Counted from the first letter of the stretch, positions 33,016 to 41,643 are shown. The stretch: DNA of 64,000 nt from Mesorhizobium sp. M1D.F.Ca.ET.043.01.1.1 (GCF_003952385.1 NZ_CP034444.1:558001-622000), one strand, 5' to 3'. Translations and numbers: made by a program. Notes: generated by a model from the letters alone, not told the origin.

Positions 33016-33973
33016 TGACGATCCACGTGACGACCTCGCCGTCCGACTCGCCCGGGTTCCGGGACCTGCCCGGCCTTCCCGTTTCAGTGCTGACCGCCAG
33101 CACGGGCGCGAGATCCTGCCGGCTGCCGCTCCGCACCGAATAGGCACGGGTGATCTCGGCGCCGAAGAGGAAGATCTGGGCCGAGTAGTAGACCCAGACC
33201 AGCACGACCATCAGCGCGCCGGCGGCGCCGTAGGAGGTGGCGATGGCGCTGGTGCCGATGTACCAGCCGATCAGCGACTTGCCGACGGTGAACAGCAGCG
33301 CCGTGACGACCGAGCCGACGCCGACGTCGCGCCATTTGAGCCTGCGGTCCGGCAGGACCTTGTAGATCGCCGCGAAGAGCAGCGCGATCAGCACGAAAGA
33401 GACGGCAGTGTTGATCGCGCTCACAATCAGCTCGCCGAACGGCAGGCGCTGGTTGATATATTCGCCCAGCGCCGAGATCGCCGTGCTTGCGGCGAGCGAC
33501 ACCAGAAGCATGAAACCAAGAGCGGCCACCAGACCTAGGCTCGCCGCCCTCGCCCGCACCAGGCGCGACAGCGAGACGCCATTGGGCTTGACCTTCCAGA
33601 TCTGGTTCAGCGACTGCTGCATCTCGCCGAAGACCCCGGAGGCCGTGACAAGCAGCGCGATCAGCCCGATGACGGTGGCCAGCGTGCTGGAGCCGCGATG
33701 CGAGGCGGTCTCGATCGTTGCCTTGAGGAGGTCCGCGCTCTGCGGGCCCATCACGCCAGCGAACTCGGCCGAAAGCGCGAGCTGCGCGGCGTCGTTGCCG
33801 ATGACGATGCCCGCGATCGCCACGACGATCAGGAGCACCGGCGCCAGCGAGGTCGCAGCGTAGAAGGCCATCGCCGCCCCATGGCTCAGCGCATTGTCGT
33901 CGAGATAGCCGGTGACGCTCTGCGTCAGCAGGACCCGGGCTTCCTCGAACACACGCGGCATATCCCTCACCAT
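32957..33973 (-). CDS. YihY/BrkB family membrane protein
   Basis: 338 residues with six transmembrane helices. Family marks: 'ALSHGAAMAFYAATSLAPVLLIVVA', 'SGVFGEMQQSLNQIW', 'YKVLPDRRLKWRDVGVGSVVTALLF', 'YGAAGALMVVLVWVYYSAQIFLFGAEITRAY'. Formerly called RNase BN or BrkB, these inner-membrane proteins have no agreed activity. An extra C-terminal hydrophobic segment ('VVTWIVISGLIAVLVSAF') follows a polar linker. Confidence 0.9.
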   Translation of the reverse strand: MVRDMPRVFEEARVLLTQSVTGYLDDNALSHGAAMAFYAATSLAPVLLIVVAIAGIVIGNDAAQLALSAEFAGVMGPQSADLLKATIETASHRGSSTLATVIGLIALLVTASGVFGEMQQSLNQIWKVKPNGVSLSRLVRARAASLGLVAALGFMLLVSLAASTAISALGEYINQRLPFGELIVSAINTAVSFVLIALLFAAIYKVLPDRRLKWRDVGVGSVVTALLFTVGKSLIGWYIGTSAIATSYGAAGALMVVLVWVYYSAQIFLFGAEITRAYSVRSGSRQDLAPVLAVSTETGRPGRSRNPGESDGEVVTWIVISGLIAVLVSAFRRRRQGC

Positions 33974-34248
33974 CTATTTCGAATGGGAGATGCAGGTTCG
34001 GATAATCGACGTTTTGCCATGCGCGGCCGCCCAAATTGGGCGGGCCGGGTGGGACAAGAGCTCGACTGCCTTTTCGTTGGCCAGGGTGTGAAGCCGGAAA
34101 AACCAAACCCTGTTCTCTTTACCACCGGGTCCGGCTGACGCGGCCCGCTGAGGTCAATTCGGAAAGTGCACGATGGTTCCGGGCTCGCTGCCGCGGACTT
34201 GGGGCTATATGGGATCGCATGTCGGGCCCGTGCCCTGGCGGCAAGAAA

Positions 34249-34276
34249 CCGCCCCGGATGGAACAAACCGGGGCGG
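34249..34276 (-). terminator. Terminator of the SDR/exported protein operon
   Basis: Minus-strand stem CCGCCCCGG / CCGGGGCGG (34249-34257, 34268-34276, 10-nt loop) followed by TTTCTT. It lies about 90 bases past the 34368 stop. The rest of 33974-34367 has no supportable gene. Confidence 0.55.
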
Positions 34277-34367
34277 AAAATCGTGGGAGCAGTTCCGGTG
34301 CCCGGGACTACCAGACGGTAACTCGCCTGCCCCCGAAAAAGTTTCGAGCCAGGCTGATCCGGCGCCC

Positions 34368-34688
34368 TTATTTTGGCTGCTGCTGCGGCAACTCGCCTGG
34401 CTTGATTATCGGCATCTGGCTGTTGTCGGCCGGCGGAACGGTGGCGTTCTTGTCGCCGGTGGGCGGCGGCATCAGCACACCGTTGCAGTTGTCCAGCGTT
34501 TCCGACAATTCGGTCGTGTCTGCCTGCTGCTTCTGTTGCTGATCCTTGGTGTCGGGCTTGGCCTGGCAGTCCCCTGGTTGTTGCAGGTCGGGGATGAGCT
34601 GCTGGTCCATCGGCTGATCGGCAGTCTGGGCGGCTGCCGGCAGCGCGGACATCATAACGACGGCCATGGTGAGAAGAATTTTCTGCAT
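34368..34688 (-). CDS. Secreted Gln/Pro/Asp-rich protein
   Basis: 106 residues from ATG 34688 after GGAGGATCC. Signal peptide ('LLTMAVVMMSALPAAAQ'), then a low-complexity hydrophilic mature part ('KDQQQKQQADTTELSETLDNC', 'GVLMPPPTGD'). Two cysteines. Located 17 bases downstream of the SDR gene and likely cotranscribed. Function unknown. Confidence 0.65.
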   Translation of the reverse strand: MQKILLTMAVVMMSALPAAAQTADQPMDQQLIPDLQQPGDCQAKPDTKDQQQKQQADTTELSETLDNCNGVLMPPPTGDKNATVPPADNSQMPIIKPGELPQQQPK

Positions 34689-34705
34689 GGGATCCTCCTC
34701 ATGGG

Positions 34706-35689
34706 TTAGTAACCCCCGATGATCGGCAGGATCTCGCCGGTAATGTAGCTCGAGCACTGCGGCGAGGCCAGGAACACATAGGCCGGCGCGATCTCCTCCG
34801 GCTGGGCGGGCCGCCTCATCGGCGTTTTGGCGCCGAACCGCGCGACGTCCCCGGCCTCCTTCTCCGACGGGTTGAGCGGCGTCCACACCGGGCCCGGCGC
34901 CACAGCGTTGACGCGGATGCCCCTGCCGATTAGGTTGCCGGAGAGCGCCCGCGTGAAGGCGTGAATGCCACCCTTGGTCATCGAATAATCGATCAGATCC
35001 TTCGAGCCCTCGATGCCGGTGACGGAGCCGGTGTTGACGATCGCCGAACCCGGCTTCATGTGCGGCACGGCTTCTTGAGCCATGTGGAAATAACCGTAGA
35101 GGTTGGTCTTCAGCGTAGTGTCGAAATGCCGCTCGGTGAGATCGGCGAAGTCGGCCGAATGCACCTGGAAAGCGGCGTTGTTGACGAGCACGTCGAGCCT
35201 GCCAAGAGCCTTCACTGTCTGCTCGACCGCCTTGCGGCAGAAGGCGCGCTTGGTGACGTCGCCGCGAAGCGTGATGCAGCGCCTGCCGTCGGCCTCGACC
35301 GCGGCTTTGGTCGTCATGGCGTCGCGATCCTCGCTGAGGTAAACGATGGCGACGTCGGCGCCTTCGCGCGCGAAGAGCACGGCCACGGCGCGGCCGATGC
35401 CGGAATCGCCGCCGGTGATAAGCGCCACCTTGCCGGCCAGCTTGCCCGAGCCCTGCCAGAACGGCGCGTCATACAGCGGCGCCGGGTCGATCGCCCATTC
35501 CTCGCCGGGCTTCGGGTGATGCTGCTTCGGAAAAGGCGGCACCGGATATTTGCGCGCGCCGGCCTGCATGGCGCCCTCCTGCTTTGCCTTTGGCTTGGCA
35601 CGGTCGATCGCATCGACCTTGCGCTGCACGCTGCGCTGCCGGCTCGCCGTCTTCGCGCTATCGGATTTGGATCGGATATCGGTCGACAT
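34706..35689 (-). CDS. SDR family oxidoreductase, YghA-like
   Basis: 327 residues from ATG 35689 (AAAAGGAG upstream; earlier ATGs at 35695 and 35713). A basic 45-residue N-terminal extension precedes the classic SDR core: 'TGGDSGIGRAVA' nucleotide-binding motif, 'NNAA', 'SVTGIEG' and active-site 'YSMTK'. The 'PKQHHPKPGEEW' head is typical of the YghA/glucose-ribitol dehydrogenase-like group that includes general stress oxidoreductases. Substrate unknown. Confidence 0.85.
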   Translation of the reverse strand: MSTDIRSKSDSAKTASRQRSVQRKVDAIDRAKPKAKQEGAMQAGARKYPVPPFPKQHHPKPGEEWAIDPAPLYDAPFWQGSGKLAGKVALITGGDSGIGRAVAVLFAREGADVAIVYLSEDRDAMTTKAAVEADGRRCITLRGDVTKRAFCRKAVEQTVKALGRLDVLVNNAAFQVHSADFADLTERHFDTTLKTNLYGYFHMAQEAVPHMKPGSAIVNTGSVTGIEGSKDLIDYSMTKGGIHAFTRALSGNLIGRGIRVNAVAPGPVWTPLNPSEKEAGDVARFGAKTPMRRPAQPEEIAPAYVFLASPQCSSYITGEILPIIGGY

Positions 35690-35858
35690 CGCCATCTCCT
35701 TTTCGATAGACAACGCATGCCGGGGGAAAAGGTTGGCTTTCGCCGGGGCGAGCTCGGCCGCATGGCCACGGCGCGCGCTATATCAAAGTTAAATGCGGGC
35801 GCTCGTCATAGCTGCTAATCGATCGATGTTTTGGGGGACTCTGTAGGAGGAGAGTTCC

Positions 35859-36035
35859 ATGGACGTTCGAAATCTGATCGGCAGGCTTTCGGCTGCATTT
35901 GTGCACCAGCGTGCCGCCGCGCCGATCGCCTCTCTTAAGCCGATCCGGGCCTCGCTCGCCGACGTGCCGCTGAGAGTGCGCCCGCGCCCGCCCCACCGTC
36001 CGGCGCCTCCCATCCGGCCCGCGAGCAATATGTAA
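35859..36035 (+). CDS. Small basic protein
   Basis: 58 residues from ATG 35859 with an excellent AGGAGGAGAG ribosome site. The start 'MDVRNLIGRLSAAFVHQ' is helical, and the rest is rich in Arg/Pro/Ala ('VRPRPPHRPAPPIRPAS'). Too short for normal ORF calling. The strong ribosome site is the main evidence. Function unknown. Confidence 0.45.
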   Translation: MDVRNLIGRLSAAFVHQRAAAPIASLKPIRASLADVPLRVRPRPPHRPAPPIRPASNM

Positions 36036-36123
36036 CTCGCCCTTGCGTCAGCCCTGGCCGATCGGATGCAACCGGCCGGCCGCATCTTCGTTTATGGCGA
36101 TCCCAATCGTGGTGGAGGCAAAC

Positions 36124-36231
36124 ATGAAATCCATTCGCATGAGCAATCCCATTTTCATCCTGTCGGCGGCACTGACCGCGGTGCCTTTCATCGGCCTCGC
36201 CTGGCGCGCGCATGAATGGCTTGGATGGTGA
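36124..36231 (+). CDS. Small single-span membrane peptide
   Basis: 35 residues from ATG 36124, preceded by GGTGGAGG. One hydrophobic helix ('NPIFILSAALTAVPFIGLAW') with a positively charged N-terminus. It ends eight bases before the DUF982 gene, so the two are probably cotranscribed. Function unknown. Confidence 0.45.
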   Translation: MKSIRMSNPIFILSAALTAVPFIGLAWRAHEWLGW

Positions 36232-36238
36232 CCAAGAA

Positions 36239-36541
36239 ATGAGCCGGTTCCTGCCGCTCGCCATCCGCTTCCACAATGGCGGCTCGATGGTGGTTTGCTC
36301 GGTCGCCGACGCAAAGAAGGCGTTGAACGGTACATGGAAGGACAAGCAGGCCCCGGACTATCTCGCGGCGGCGCGGCTGGTTGACGACGCCATGGCCGGT
36401 ATCTGCCGTCCGGCGGTGGCTTTCGCGGCCTTCAAGAAGGCCGCAGCCGAGCAAGGTCTCCTGAGGGTGAGCGACCGGAGTGCGGCGCTCACCATGCTCG
36501 ACGCGCTGTGGTCGCGCGATGGCAAGGCCCCACCGGAGTAG
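36239..36541 (+). CDS. DUF982 family protein
   Basis: 100 residues from ATG 36239 (ATG 36212 in frame). 'VVCSVADAKKALNGTWKDKQ', 'YLAAARLVDDAMAGICRPAVAFAAFKKAA' follows the DUF982 pattern (conserved W, then an Ala-rich helix and an F-x-x-AA motif). DUF982 proteins are abundant in rhizobia and have no known function. Confidence 0.85.
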   Translation: MSRFLPLAIRFHNGGSMVVCSVADAKKALNGTWKDKQAPDYLAAARLVDDAMAGICRPAVAFAAFKKAAAEQGLLRVSDRSAALTMLDALWSRDGKAPPE

Positions 36542-36545
36542 AACC

Positions 36546-37277
36546 TCACCTCGGCTCGTTGGTCATGCTGAGATAGGTCGGGTCGAATTCCGCGATCTCG
36601 ACGAGACGCGGCCAGTCGACGATCGTGACCGTTTGGCTCACCCAGTTGATCACATTCATGCGCCGCAACGCGCCGATGACCCGGTTCATATGCACGACCG
36701 AGAGGCCGAGCACGTCGGCGAGCACAGCCTGCGACAGCGGCAGATGGAAACTCATGTCGCGGGTCTTGTTCACGACCTGAAGCCTGACCAACAACTCGCA
36801 GATGAGATGCGCCAGATGCGAGGTCTTGGAACGGCGCCCCATGGCCACGATCCATTCGCGGTGGATGGCGCCGTCGACAAGCGTATCCAGCCACAAGAGC
36901 CTGGTGAGATGCGGCGCCTGCTCGGTGATCGCGCGCAGCTTGCTGTGATCGGCCGCGACCACATGGCAGGGCGAAAGCGCGATGATGCCATGGTCCATGG
37001 TCTTCAGGAGAAAGGCATGCAGGTCGACGAAATCGCCGGCCACCTGCAGAGATGTGAACTGCCTGCCGCCATCCTCGAGCACCTTGTAGCGCGCCGCGAG
37101 CCCATCGACGATCAACGTGCTGACGCTCGGCCTCGATCCTTCCGGGACAATGTCCTCGCCGGTGAGGAAATACTTCTCGACCGACATTGCGCCGGCCAGC
37201 AGTGCCTTTTCCTCGTCCGACAGGGCGTCGTGCTGGCCAAGGTTGAGATAAAGGGAATCCAGCATTCGGATTTCCAT
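36546..37277 (-). CDS. Crp/Fnr family transcriptional regulator
   Basis: 243 residues. N-terminal cyclic-nucleotide-binding fold ('ALSDEEKALLAGAMSVEKYFLTGEDIVPEG', 'RYKVLEDGGRQFTSLQVAGDFVDLHAFLL') and a C-terminal HTH_Crp_2 ('LPLSQAVLADVLGLSVVHMNRVIGALRRMNVI'). No N-terminal cysteine cluster of the Fnr iron-sulfur type. This group is common in Mesorhizobium, and its ligand is generally unknown. Convergent with DUF982. Confidence 0.9.
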   Translation of the reverse strand: MEIRMLDSLYLNLGQHDALSDEEKALLAGAMSVEKYFLTGEDIVPEGSRPSVSTLIVDGLAARYKVLEDGGRQFTSLQVAGDFVDLHAFLLKTMDHGIIALSPCHVVAADHSKLRAITEQAPHLTRLLWLDTLVDGAIHREWIVAMGRRSKTSHLAHLICELLVRLQVVNKTRDMSFHLPLSQAVLADVLGLSVVHMNRVIGALRRMNVINWVSQTVTIVDWPRLVEIAEFDPTYLSMTNEPR

Positions 37278-37450
37278 CCTCTGTTAGCGAAACCTAACGT
37301 TGGAGGACTGGGACTGGTTGCAGGGGAGCAGTCGTGAAATCGGCCGTAGCAGGAGATCACGACGGCCCGAACTGTTCTCGGGATCAGTCGCCTGGAACCA
37401 TGATCGATGCGATGGATTGATCGTCAAGATAGACGGCAAAGGCGGTGCCG

Positions 37451-37684
37451 ATGGAACGCTTCTACTTCGACCTCTACAACACCGAAAGCACCCAGAGGGA
37501 CGCCGAAGGGCAGCTTTTTCCCGACCGCGAGAGTGCGCGCATGGAAGCGCTTCGGATACTGCACGATGTTGTGCGCGACGAGGCGCTGGGCGGAGATCGT
37601 CTCAAGATCACCGTCAAAGTCCGGAACCAGAAGAGGGACCAGATATTCGAGGCATCCATGACGCTCGATTCCGCGTGGAGCTGA
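37451..37684 (+). CDS. DUF6894-like small protein
   Basis: 77 residues from ATG 37451 (GTG 37445 possible). 'RFYFDLYNTEST...EGQLFPDRESARMEALRIL' and 'KITVKVRNQKRDQIFEASMTLD' match the small rhizobial DUF6894 layout (YFD start, D-x-E-G, A-x-x-EAL, then V..V.....). Function unknown. Confidence 0.75.
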   Translation: MERFYFDLYNTESTQRDAEGQLFPDRESARMEALRILHDVVRDEALGGDRLKITVKVRNQKRDQIFEASMTLDSAWS

Positions 37685-37776
37685 ACATCGCGAGGCGCGA
37701 GCCGAAAGGACGCTTCGGCCGGCGGTCGCGGCAACCATCCCCACCCTCATCGCGTTCCGCCTGCCGGAGACAAAGC

Positions 37777-38673
37777 ATGTTCGACGATTTCGAAAGTGCC
37801 GAGGTCGACACCGGCGGGGCACGGATATTCATCCGGATCGCCGGCGGCGGCCCCGCGCTGCTTCTGCTGCATGGCTTCCCCGAAACGCATCTGATGTGGC
37901 GCGACGTGGCGCCGAAGCTCGCCGACCGCTTCCGCGTCGTCTGCGCCGACCTGCGCGGCTACGGGAAAAGCTCCTGCCCGCCGTCCGATGCGGATCATGC
38001 GCCATACGCCAAGCGCGCCATGGCTGCCGACCTTGCGGCGCTGATGACGAAGCTCGGCTTTTCCCGGTTCATGGTCGCCGGGCACGATCGCGGCGGCCGC
38101 GTCGCCTATCGGCTGGCGCTCGACCACTCCGACCGCGTCGACAAGCTAGCCGTGCTCGACATCATACCCACCGCCGATGCGTGGGCCTTGGCCGACGCCC
38201 GGCTGGCGCTGGGCTATTGGCCATGGTCGCTGCTGGCGCAAACCGCGCCGCTGCCGGAAGCGGTCATGGGGATGGCCGCGGATGCGATCGTCGACAATGC
38301 GCTGGCCGGCTGGGGCTCCTCGCCCGCCGCCTTTCCCGCCGAGGTCCGGCAGGCCTATGCCGATGCCTTGCGCGATCCGGCTCATGCGCACGCCATCTGC
38401 GAGGAATACCGTGCGGCGGCGACGCTCGACCGCGAGCACGACCATGCGGACCGGGCAGCCGGCCGGCGCATCGGCTGCCCGGTGCTGGCGCTATGGAGCG
38501 GCCTTGGCGCGCTCGCCGAGTGGTACGTTCAAGAAGGCGGACCGCTGGCACTGTGGCGGAAGTGGGCTGACAATGTCAGCGGCGGGGCGATGCCCGGCGG
38601 GCATTTCTTTCCGGAGGAATTTCCGGACGAAACCGTGGCAGCGCTGTGTGATTTTCTCTCGCCGGAGAAGTAG
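37777..38673 (+). CDS. Alpha/beta hydrolase, haloacetate dehalogenase-like
   Basis: 298 residues. Close in layout to bacterial fluoroacetate dehalogenases: oxyanion 'HGFPETHLMW', 'DLRGYGKSS', 'HTPYxKRAMA'-like 'HAPYAKRAMA', nucleophile elbow 'GHDRGGRVAYRLALD' (Asp plus the two Arg residues that hold the carboxylate), and the late 'GGHFFPEEFPDET' His. The fluoride-pocket His-Trp pair appears as Pro-Trp ('WPWSLLAQ'), so defluorinase activity is doubtful and another haloacid or epoxide substrate is possible. No signal peptide. Confidence 0.82.
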   Translation: MFDDFESAEVDTGGARIFIRIAGGGPALLLLHGFPETHLMWRDVAPKLADRFRVVCADLRGYGKSSCPPSDADHAPYAKRAMAADLAALMTKLGFSRFMVAGHDRGGRVAYRLALDHSDRVDKLAVLDIIPTADAWALADARLALGYWPWSLLAQTAPLPEAVMGMAADAIVDNALAGWGSSPAAFPAEVRQAYADALRDPAHAHAICEEYRAAATLDREHDHADRAAGRRIGCPVLALWSGLGALAEWYVQEGGPLALWRKWADNVSGGAMPGGHFFPEEFPDETVAALCDFLSPEK

Positions 38674-38839
38674 CGGACCGCAAGTCGGTCCTGCCGGCAC
38701 TTGCCGGTCGCAGCCAGAGGATCAACCGGCAGGCGCAAGCCGGTGCCAGATTTGCTCCTGGCGCCAGATTTTTTGCTCAGGGTCCATTGTGATGAAACAT
38801 TCTTCCTCCCTTGCCGTTCGAGGTCCAAGGAGGACCGTT

Positions 38840-39016
38840 ATGATTAGGCATAGCGGCGAAGCAAGCCCGAAGAAGAAGGTCGAAATCGCGGTGCTCGTCT
38901 CCCAATTGACACAAGCGACCGGGATTTCCAACGCGGAAGCGCGGAAGCTGATCAAGCTGGTCGGCACCGATTGGCCTTCACTGCTGCGACGGGCCGGCTT
39001 CCTGAAAGCCCGGTAA
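38840..39016 (+). CDS. Small DUF3606-like protein
   Basis: 58 residues from ATG 38840 with AAGGAGG upstream. 'VSQLTQATGISNAEARKLIKLVGTDWPSLLRRAGFL' has the same helical pattern (xGIxxxEARxLIxxxG) as the other small DUF3606-like products here. The fused upstream frame is not coding. Confidence 0.6.
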   Translation: MIRHSGEASPKKKVEIAVLVSQLTQATGISNAEARKLIKLVGTDWPSLLRRAGFLKAR

Positions 39017-39071
39017 GCTGCCGCCTTCCGTTACTAGGTTGGTGACAACCCGGTTAGCGGGCGCCCGGCTG

Positions 39072-39293
39072 CTATATTCCGTAGACCACCGTGAGATAGA
39101 TCGCCGGCGCCACGATCAGGCAGAGCGCCATCGCGATCACCACCGCATTGCCTAGGCGCTCGGTGCGCCTGGCAATGTCGGCGACGTCGTCATCGTTGAT
39201 GAATTGGAGGATCGAGATTTCAGCGAGGGCGGAGAGATGATTGTCGTTTGCGGCGTGGCTTTCAGCATCTCGCGCTTTGGGCTTGGCAGACAT
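39072..39293 (-). CDS. Small single-span membrane protein
   Basis: 73 residues from ATG 39293. A polar N-terminal half ('AKPKARDAESHAANDNHLSA', 'INDDDVADIARRTERLGN') and one C-terminal transmembrane helix ('AVVIAMALCLIVAPAIYLTVVYG'). Function unknown. The 39294-39690 segment upstream contains no gene that can be supported apart from an EcfG-like site on the other strand. Confidence 0.55.
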   Translation of the reverse strand: MSAKPKARDAESHAANDNHLSALAEISILQFINDDDVADIARRTERLGNAVVIAMALCLIVAPAIYLTVVYGI

Positions 39294-39606
39294 AGAGGTC
39301 AAATCGTCGTCTCACTTTCGAAACCGGCAACGCGGCTTCCTCATTCCGATGGTTTAGTTTCGGTTCGATGGCCTTGGGTGCCCGCCGTTGCGCGGAATGG
39401 CGGACACCCAAATGCCGCCGACGGAGGGGGTCCATCGGCGACCGCTCACCAACTCGAAGCTTCCGCTTTGGTTGCCGCCGACGGCCCAATGCGCGGGACG
39501 CTCGGACTTCAGTCGCAGGAACGGTTCGGACCGTGGCCCCTCATGGAGCGCTGGCAGGCGCGATGGTCGCGACGCGCTGCCTCCGGGTACGGCGCCCGCC
39601 GTGGTT

Positions 39607-39631
39607 GGAACTTCTTCGCCTCCTTTCGGTT
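39607..39631 (+). promoter_or_regulatory. EcfG-type promoter for the 39.7-41.0 kb gene group
   Basis: GGAAC 39607-39611, 16-base spacer and GGTT (or 17 and GTT) ending at 39631, 60 bases before ATG 39691. Confidence 0.5.
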
Positions 39632-39690
39632 CCTCAGAAACACGCCGCGGCTCGCCGCCGTCCAGGCGGATGTTTGAACGGAGGAACCGG

Positions 39691-40182
39691 ATGTCCGTGC
39701 ACGCCCTTCACCCCGATCGCGTCGACGAGGCACGCACGCATGCCTATTCGACCTTCGCTCCGCTGTTGATCCATTCGCTGACCCAGAGGCTGGCACGCAG
39801 CCAGGGCATGAAGGAGTTGGACAAGATCGAGACTTCGCTCGTGCGCCTTATCGAGGAAACCGTCCTCGCCGCGCCCGACGGCGAGGCGATGAGGGAGTTC
39901 GCGGTCGAGCTCGTGGTGTCGACGCTGCGCAACGTGCGTGAGCATCCCGACGCCAAGCACGACCTGGAAGAGATCGAGGAGCGCCGCACGGCCGGGCGCT
40001 CCGAGAATCCGGAGACGCTGGAAGAGCAGTTGCAGTCCGGTCTGGAGGACAGTTTTCCGGCGAGCGACCCGCCGGCGGTCGTTTCGACCTCCATCACCGG
40101 TGGCTCGAAGGACATCGTCGGAACCGACGAGGTGCTGCGCCGCAAGAAGGAGGCACGCCGCGGGCCGGAGAAGGCCGGCTAG
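39691..40182 (+). CDS. Conserved hypothetical protein
   Basis: 163 residues from ATG 39691 (ACGGAGGAACC upstream). The first 85 residues are helical ('YSTFAPLLIHSLTQRLARSQ', 'ELDKIETSLVRLIEETVLA'). The rest is charged and contains 'LEEQLQSGLEDSFPASDPPAVVS', a motif shared by many small rhizobial stress proteins. First of four small same-strand genes with short gaps; probably stress-induced. Confidence 0.65.
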   Translation: MSVHALHPDRVDEARTHAYSTFAPLLIHSLTQRLARSQGMKELDKIETSLVRLIEETVLAAPDGEAMREFAVELVVSTLRNVREHPDAKHDLEEIEERRTAGRSENPETLEEQLQSGLEDSFPASDPPAVVSTSITGGSKDIVGTDEVLRRKKEARRGPEKAG

Positions 40183-40209
40183 GCGCGGCGACAACAAAGG
40201 AGGCCTGCG

Positions 40210-40428
40210 ATGAACCAGGCAAACGACAATATCCCGAACCGACCTGGTGCCGGTCATTCGCCGTCCCCCGGCCGGTTGCCGACCAAGGGCGGCGAGGATC
40301 CGGATGTTCGGTTCCTGGCGGAAAACAGCGATCTTTCGCCGAAGCAGGCGCGCGAATTGATCCGCGAGCACGGTCATGATCGCGACAAGCTCATGAGGAT
40401 CGCTCGCACCATGAAGGCCGAGGGCTGA
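40210..40428 (+). CDS. DUF3606-like protein
   Basis: 72 residues from ATG 40210 with AAAGGAGG upstream. Low-complexity head, then 'DVRFLAENSDLSPKQARELIREHGHDRDKLMRIA', the clearest DUF3606-like core in the window. The gene lies 27 bases after the preceding gene, in an apparent operon. Function unknown. Confidence 0.7.
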   Translation: MNQANDNIPNRPGAGHSPSPGRLPTKGGEDPDVRFLAENSDLSPKQARELIREHGHDRDKLMRIARTMKAEG

Positions 40429-40440
40429 AGCGAGGCAAAA

Positions 40441-40638
40441 ATGAGCAATTCACCGAAGAAAGGGCCACCGGGAACTTCCGATCAGTGGCCGCGCTGGGAA
40501 GGCCCAAAAGAGAGCCGGCCACCCGGCTACCTGCCGGCCAAGGACGATCCAGACGAGGATCGCGACGCCGCCGGCGAGAATAACAAGGATCCGGAACGGT
40601 CCGACCTGGGCGACGTCGCCAAGAAGAAAGGCTCCTAA
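40441..40638 (+). CDS. Small hydrophilic protein
   Basis: 65 residues, Pro/Lys/Asp/Glu-rich and probably disordered ('PRWEGPKESRPPGYLPAKDD'). It begins 12 bases after the DUF3606-like stop. There is no recognised domain; the operon position and absence of hydrophobic segments suggest an intrinsically disordered stress protein. Confidence 0.5.
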   Translation: MSNSPKKGPPGTSDQWPRWEGPKESRPPGYLPAKDDPDEDRDAAGENNKDPERSDLGDVAKKKGS

Positions 40639-40694
40639 GACCAATCCCAGGTCTTCACACCTTGAACTTCACTCAGCGCAACAGGAGAAGAAAA

Positions 40695-41012
40695 ATGCCA
40701 CGCGGAGACAAATCGAAATACACCGACAAGCAGGAGCGCAAGGCCGACCACATCGCCGAAGGCTACGAGAAGCGCGGCGTGTCCGAGAAGGAAGCCGAGC
40801 GGCGCGCCTGGGCGACCGTCAACAAGGACGATGCCGGCGGCAAGAAGGAAGGCGGCTCCGGCCGCGGCAAGCACACCGGCAATCCGGCTGCGCATAAGGG
40901 CGGGCGGATCGGCGGCAAGGCTTCCGGCGACCGACCGGCCGCGGCGCGTTCGGCTTCGGCCAAGAAGGCGGCGGCGACCCGCAAGCGCAATGAGAGCCAC
41001 ACGCATCACTGA
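40695..41012 (+). CDS. Small basic 'plasmid stabilisation-like' protein
   Basis: 105 residues from ATG 40695 (CAGGAGAAG upstream). 'DKQERKADHIAEGYEKRGVSEKEAERRAWATVNK' is a conserved block of proteins often annotated as plasmid stabilisation proteins. The C-terminal half is Lys/Gly/Ala-rich and basic ('AKKAAATRKRNESH'), like histone tails. DNA binding is plausible but unproven. Last gene of the stress-type group. Confidence 0.7.
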   Translation: MPRGDKSKYTDKQERKADHIAEGYEKRGVSEKEAERRAWATVNKDDAGGKKEGGSGRGKHTGNPAAHKGGRIGGKASGDRPAAARSASAKKAAATRKRNESHTHH

Positions 41013-41148
41013 ACGGGTTTAGTCTCGGTTTAGTCTCCCCCGTTAAGGCGGAGATGGCGGGCCAGAGGTCGCCTCGCAAAGCGACGGGTGTCGCGCTCGA
41101 CGTGAGACGCCCTCGGTGACATCCTTCCTTCAAGCGGGGGGATCAGCC

Positions 41149-41643
41149 TCAGCCGCCGTAGAGCCCGATCTCGTCAGGCTGGATCCAAGCGGCCTCATTC
41201 CCGGCGATCTGCTTCTCCAGCGCGGCGTCCAGCCGGTCGCGGTCGCCGCCAGTCGGATCGACGATCGCATTGACCAGTTTCTCGAGCGAAATGCCAAGCT
41301 GGTCCAGGCCGAGCTGCCTTTCGATCTCGGCAATCGCCGAGGGCGATTGCCGCTTCAATGCCTCGACCGCATTCTTGACGGCCGAACCGTAGGAAAACAC
41401 GGACTCGTAGTCGGCCTGGTCGAGGCCGAACTCCTTACCCGCACGCTCCATCAGCCGGACTTTCGTCGCCGTGACGTTGAGCCTGTTCACGCTGAACATG
41501 GATTGAGAAATGCCAGCCGGCGCCTGGACGAGCGACGAGCCGGATCCAGCGAGGCTGTCTGTGGCCGATCTGGCCGTCGCCGGCGGGCGCTGCGGCTGCA
41601 GGATCAGCAAGGCGGCGTTGTTCAGCGCGAATAGCGGAGACAT
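41149..41643 (-). CDS. Conserved hypothetical protein
   Basis: 164 residues from ATG 41643. 'MSPLFALNNAALLILQPQRP' at the start is hydrophobic but is not a clear signal. The C-terminal two thirds are helical ('RAGKEFGLDQADYESVFSYGSAVKNAVEALKRQSPSAI', 'LGLDQLGISLEKLVNAIVDP'). No family recognised. A RIME-like palindrome lies just downstream (about 41035-41060). Confidence 0.55.
   Translation of the reverse strand: MSPLFALNNAALLILQPQRPPATARSATDSLAGSGSSLVQAPAGISQSMFSVNRLNVTATKVRLMERAGKEFGLDQADYESVFSYGSAVKNAVEALKRQSPSAIAEIERQLGLDQLGISLEKLVNAIVDPTGGDRDRLDAALEKQIAGNEAAWIQPDEIGLYGG

Noticed and set aside
33084..34106. A 340-codon minus-strand frame overlapping the BrkB gene
   Set aside because: It is the same strand in a shifted frame; the sequence is Arg/Ala-rich without membrane helices, unlike the real YihY frame.
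40593..40613. An additional EcfG-like site before 40695
   Set aside because: GGAAC is present, but the -10 position reads GTC instead of GTT and it lies within the preceding gene.
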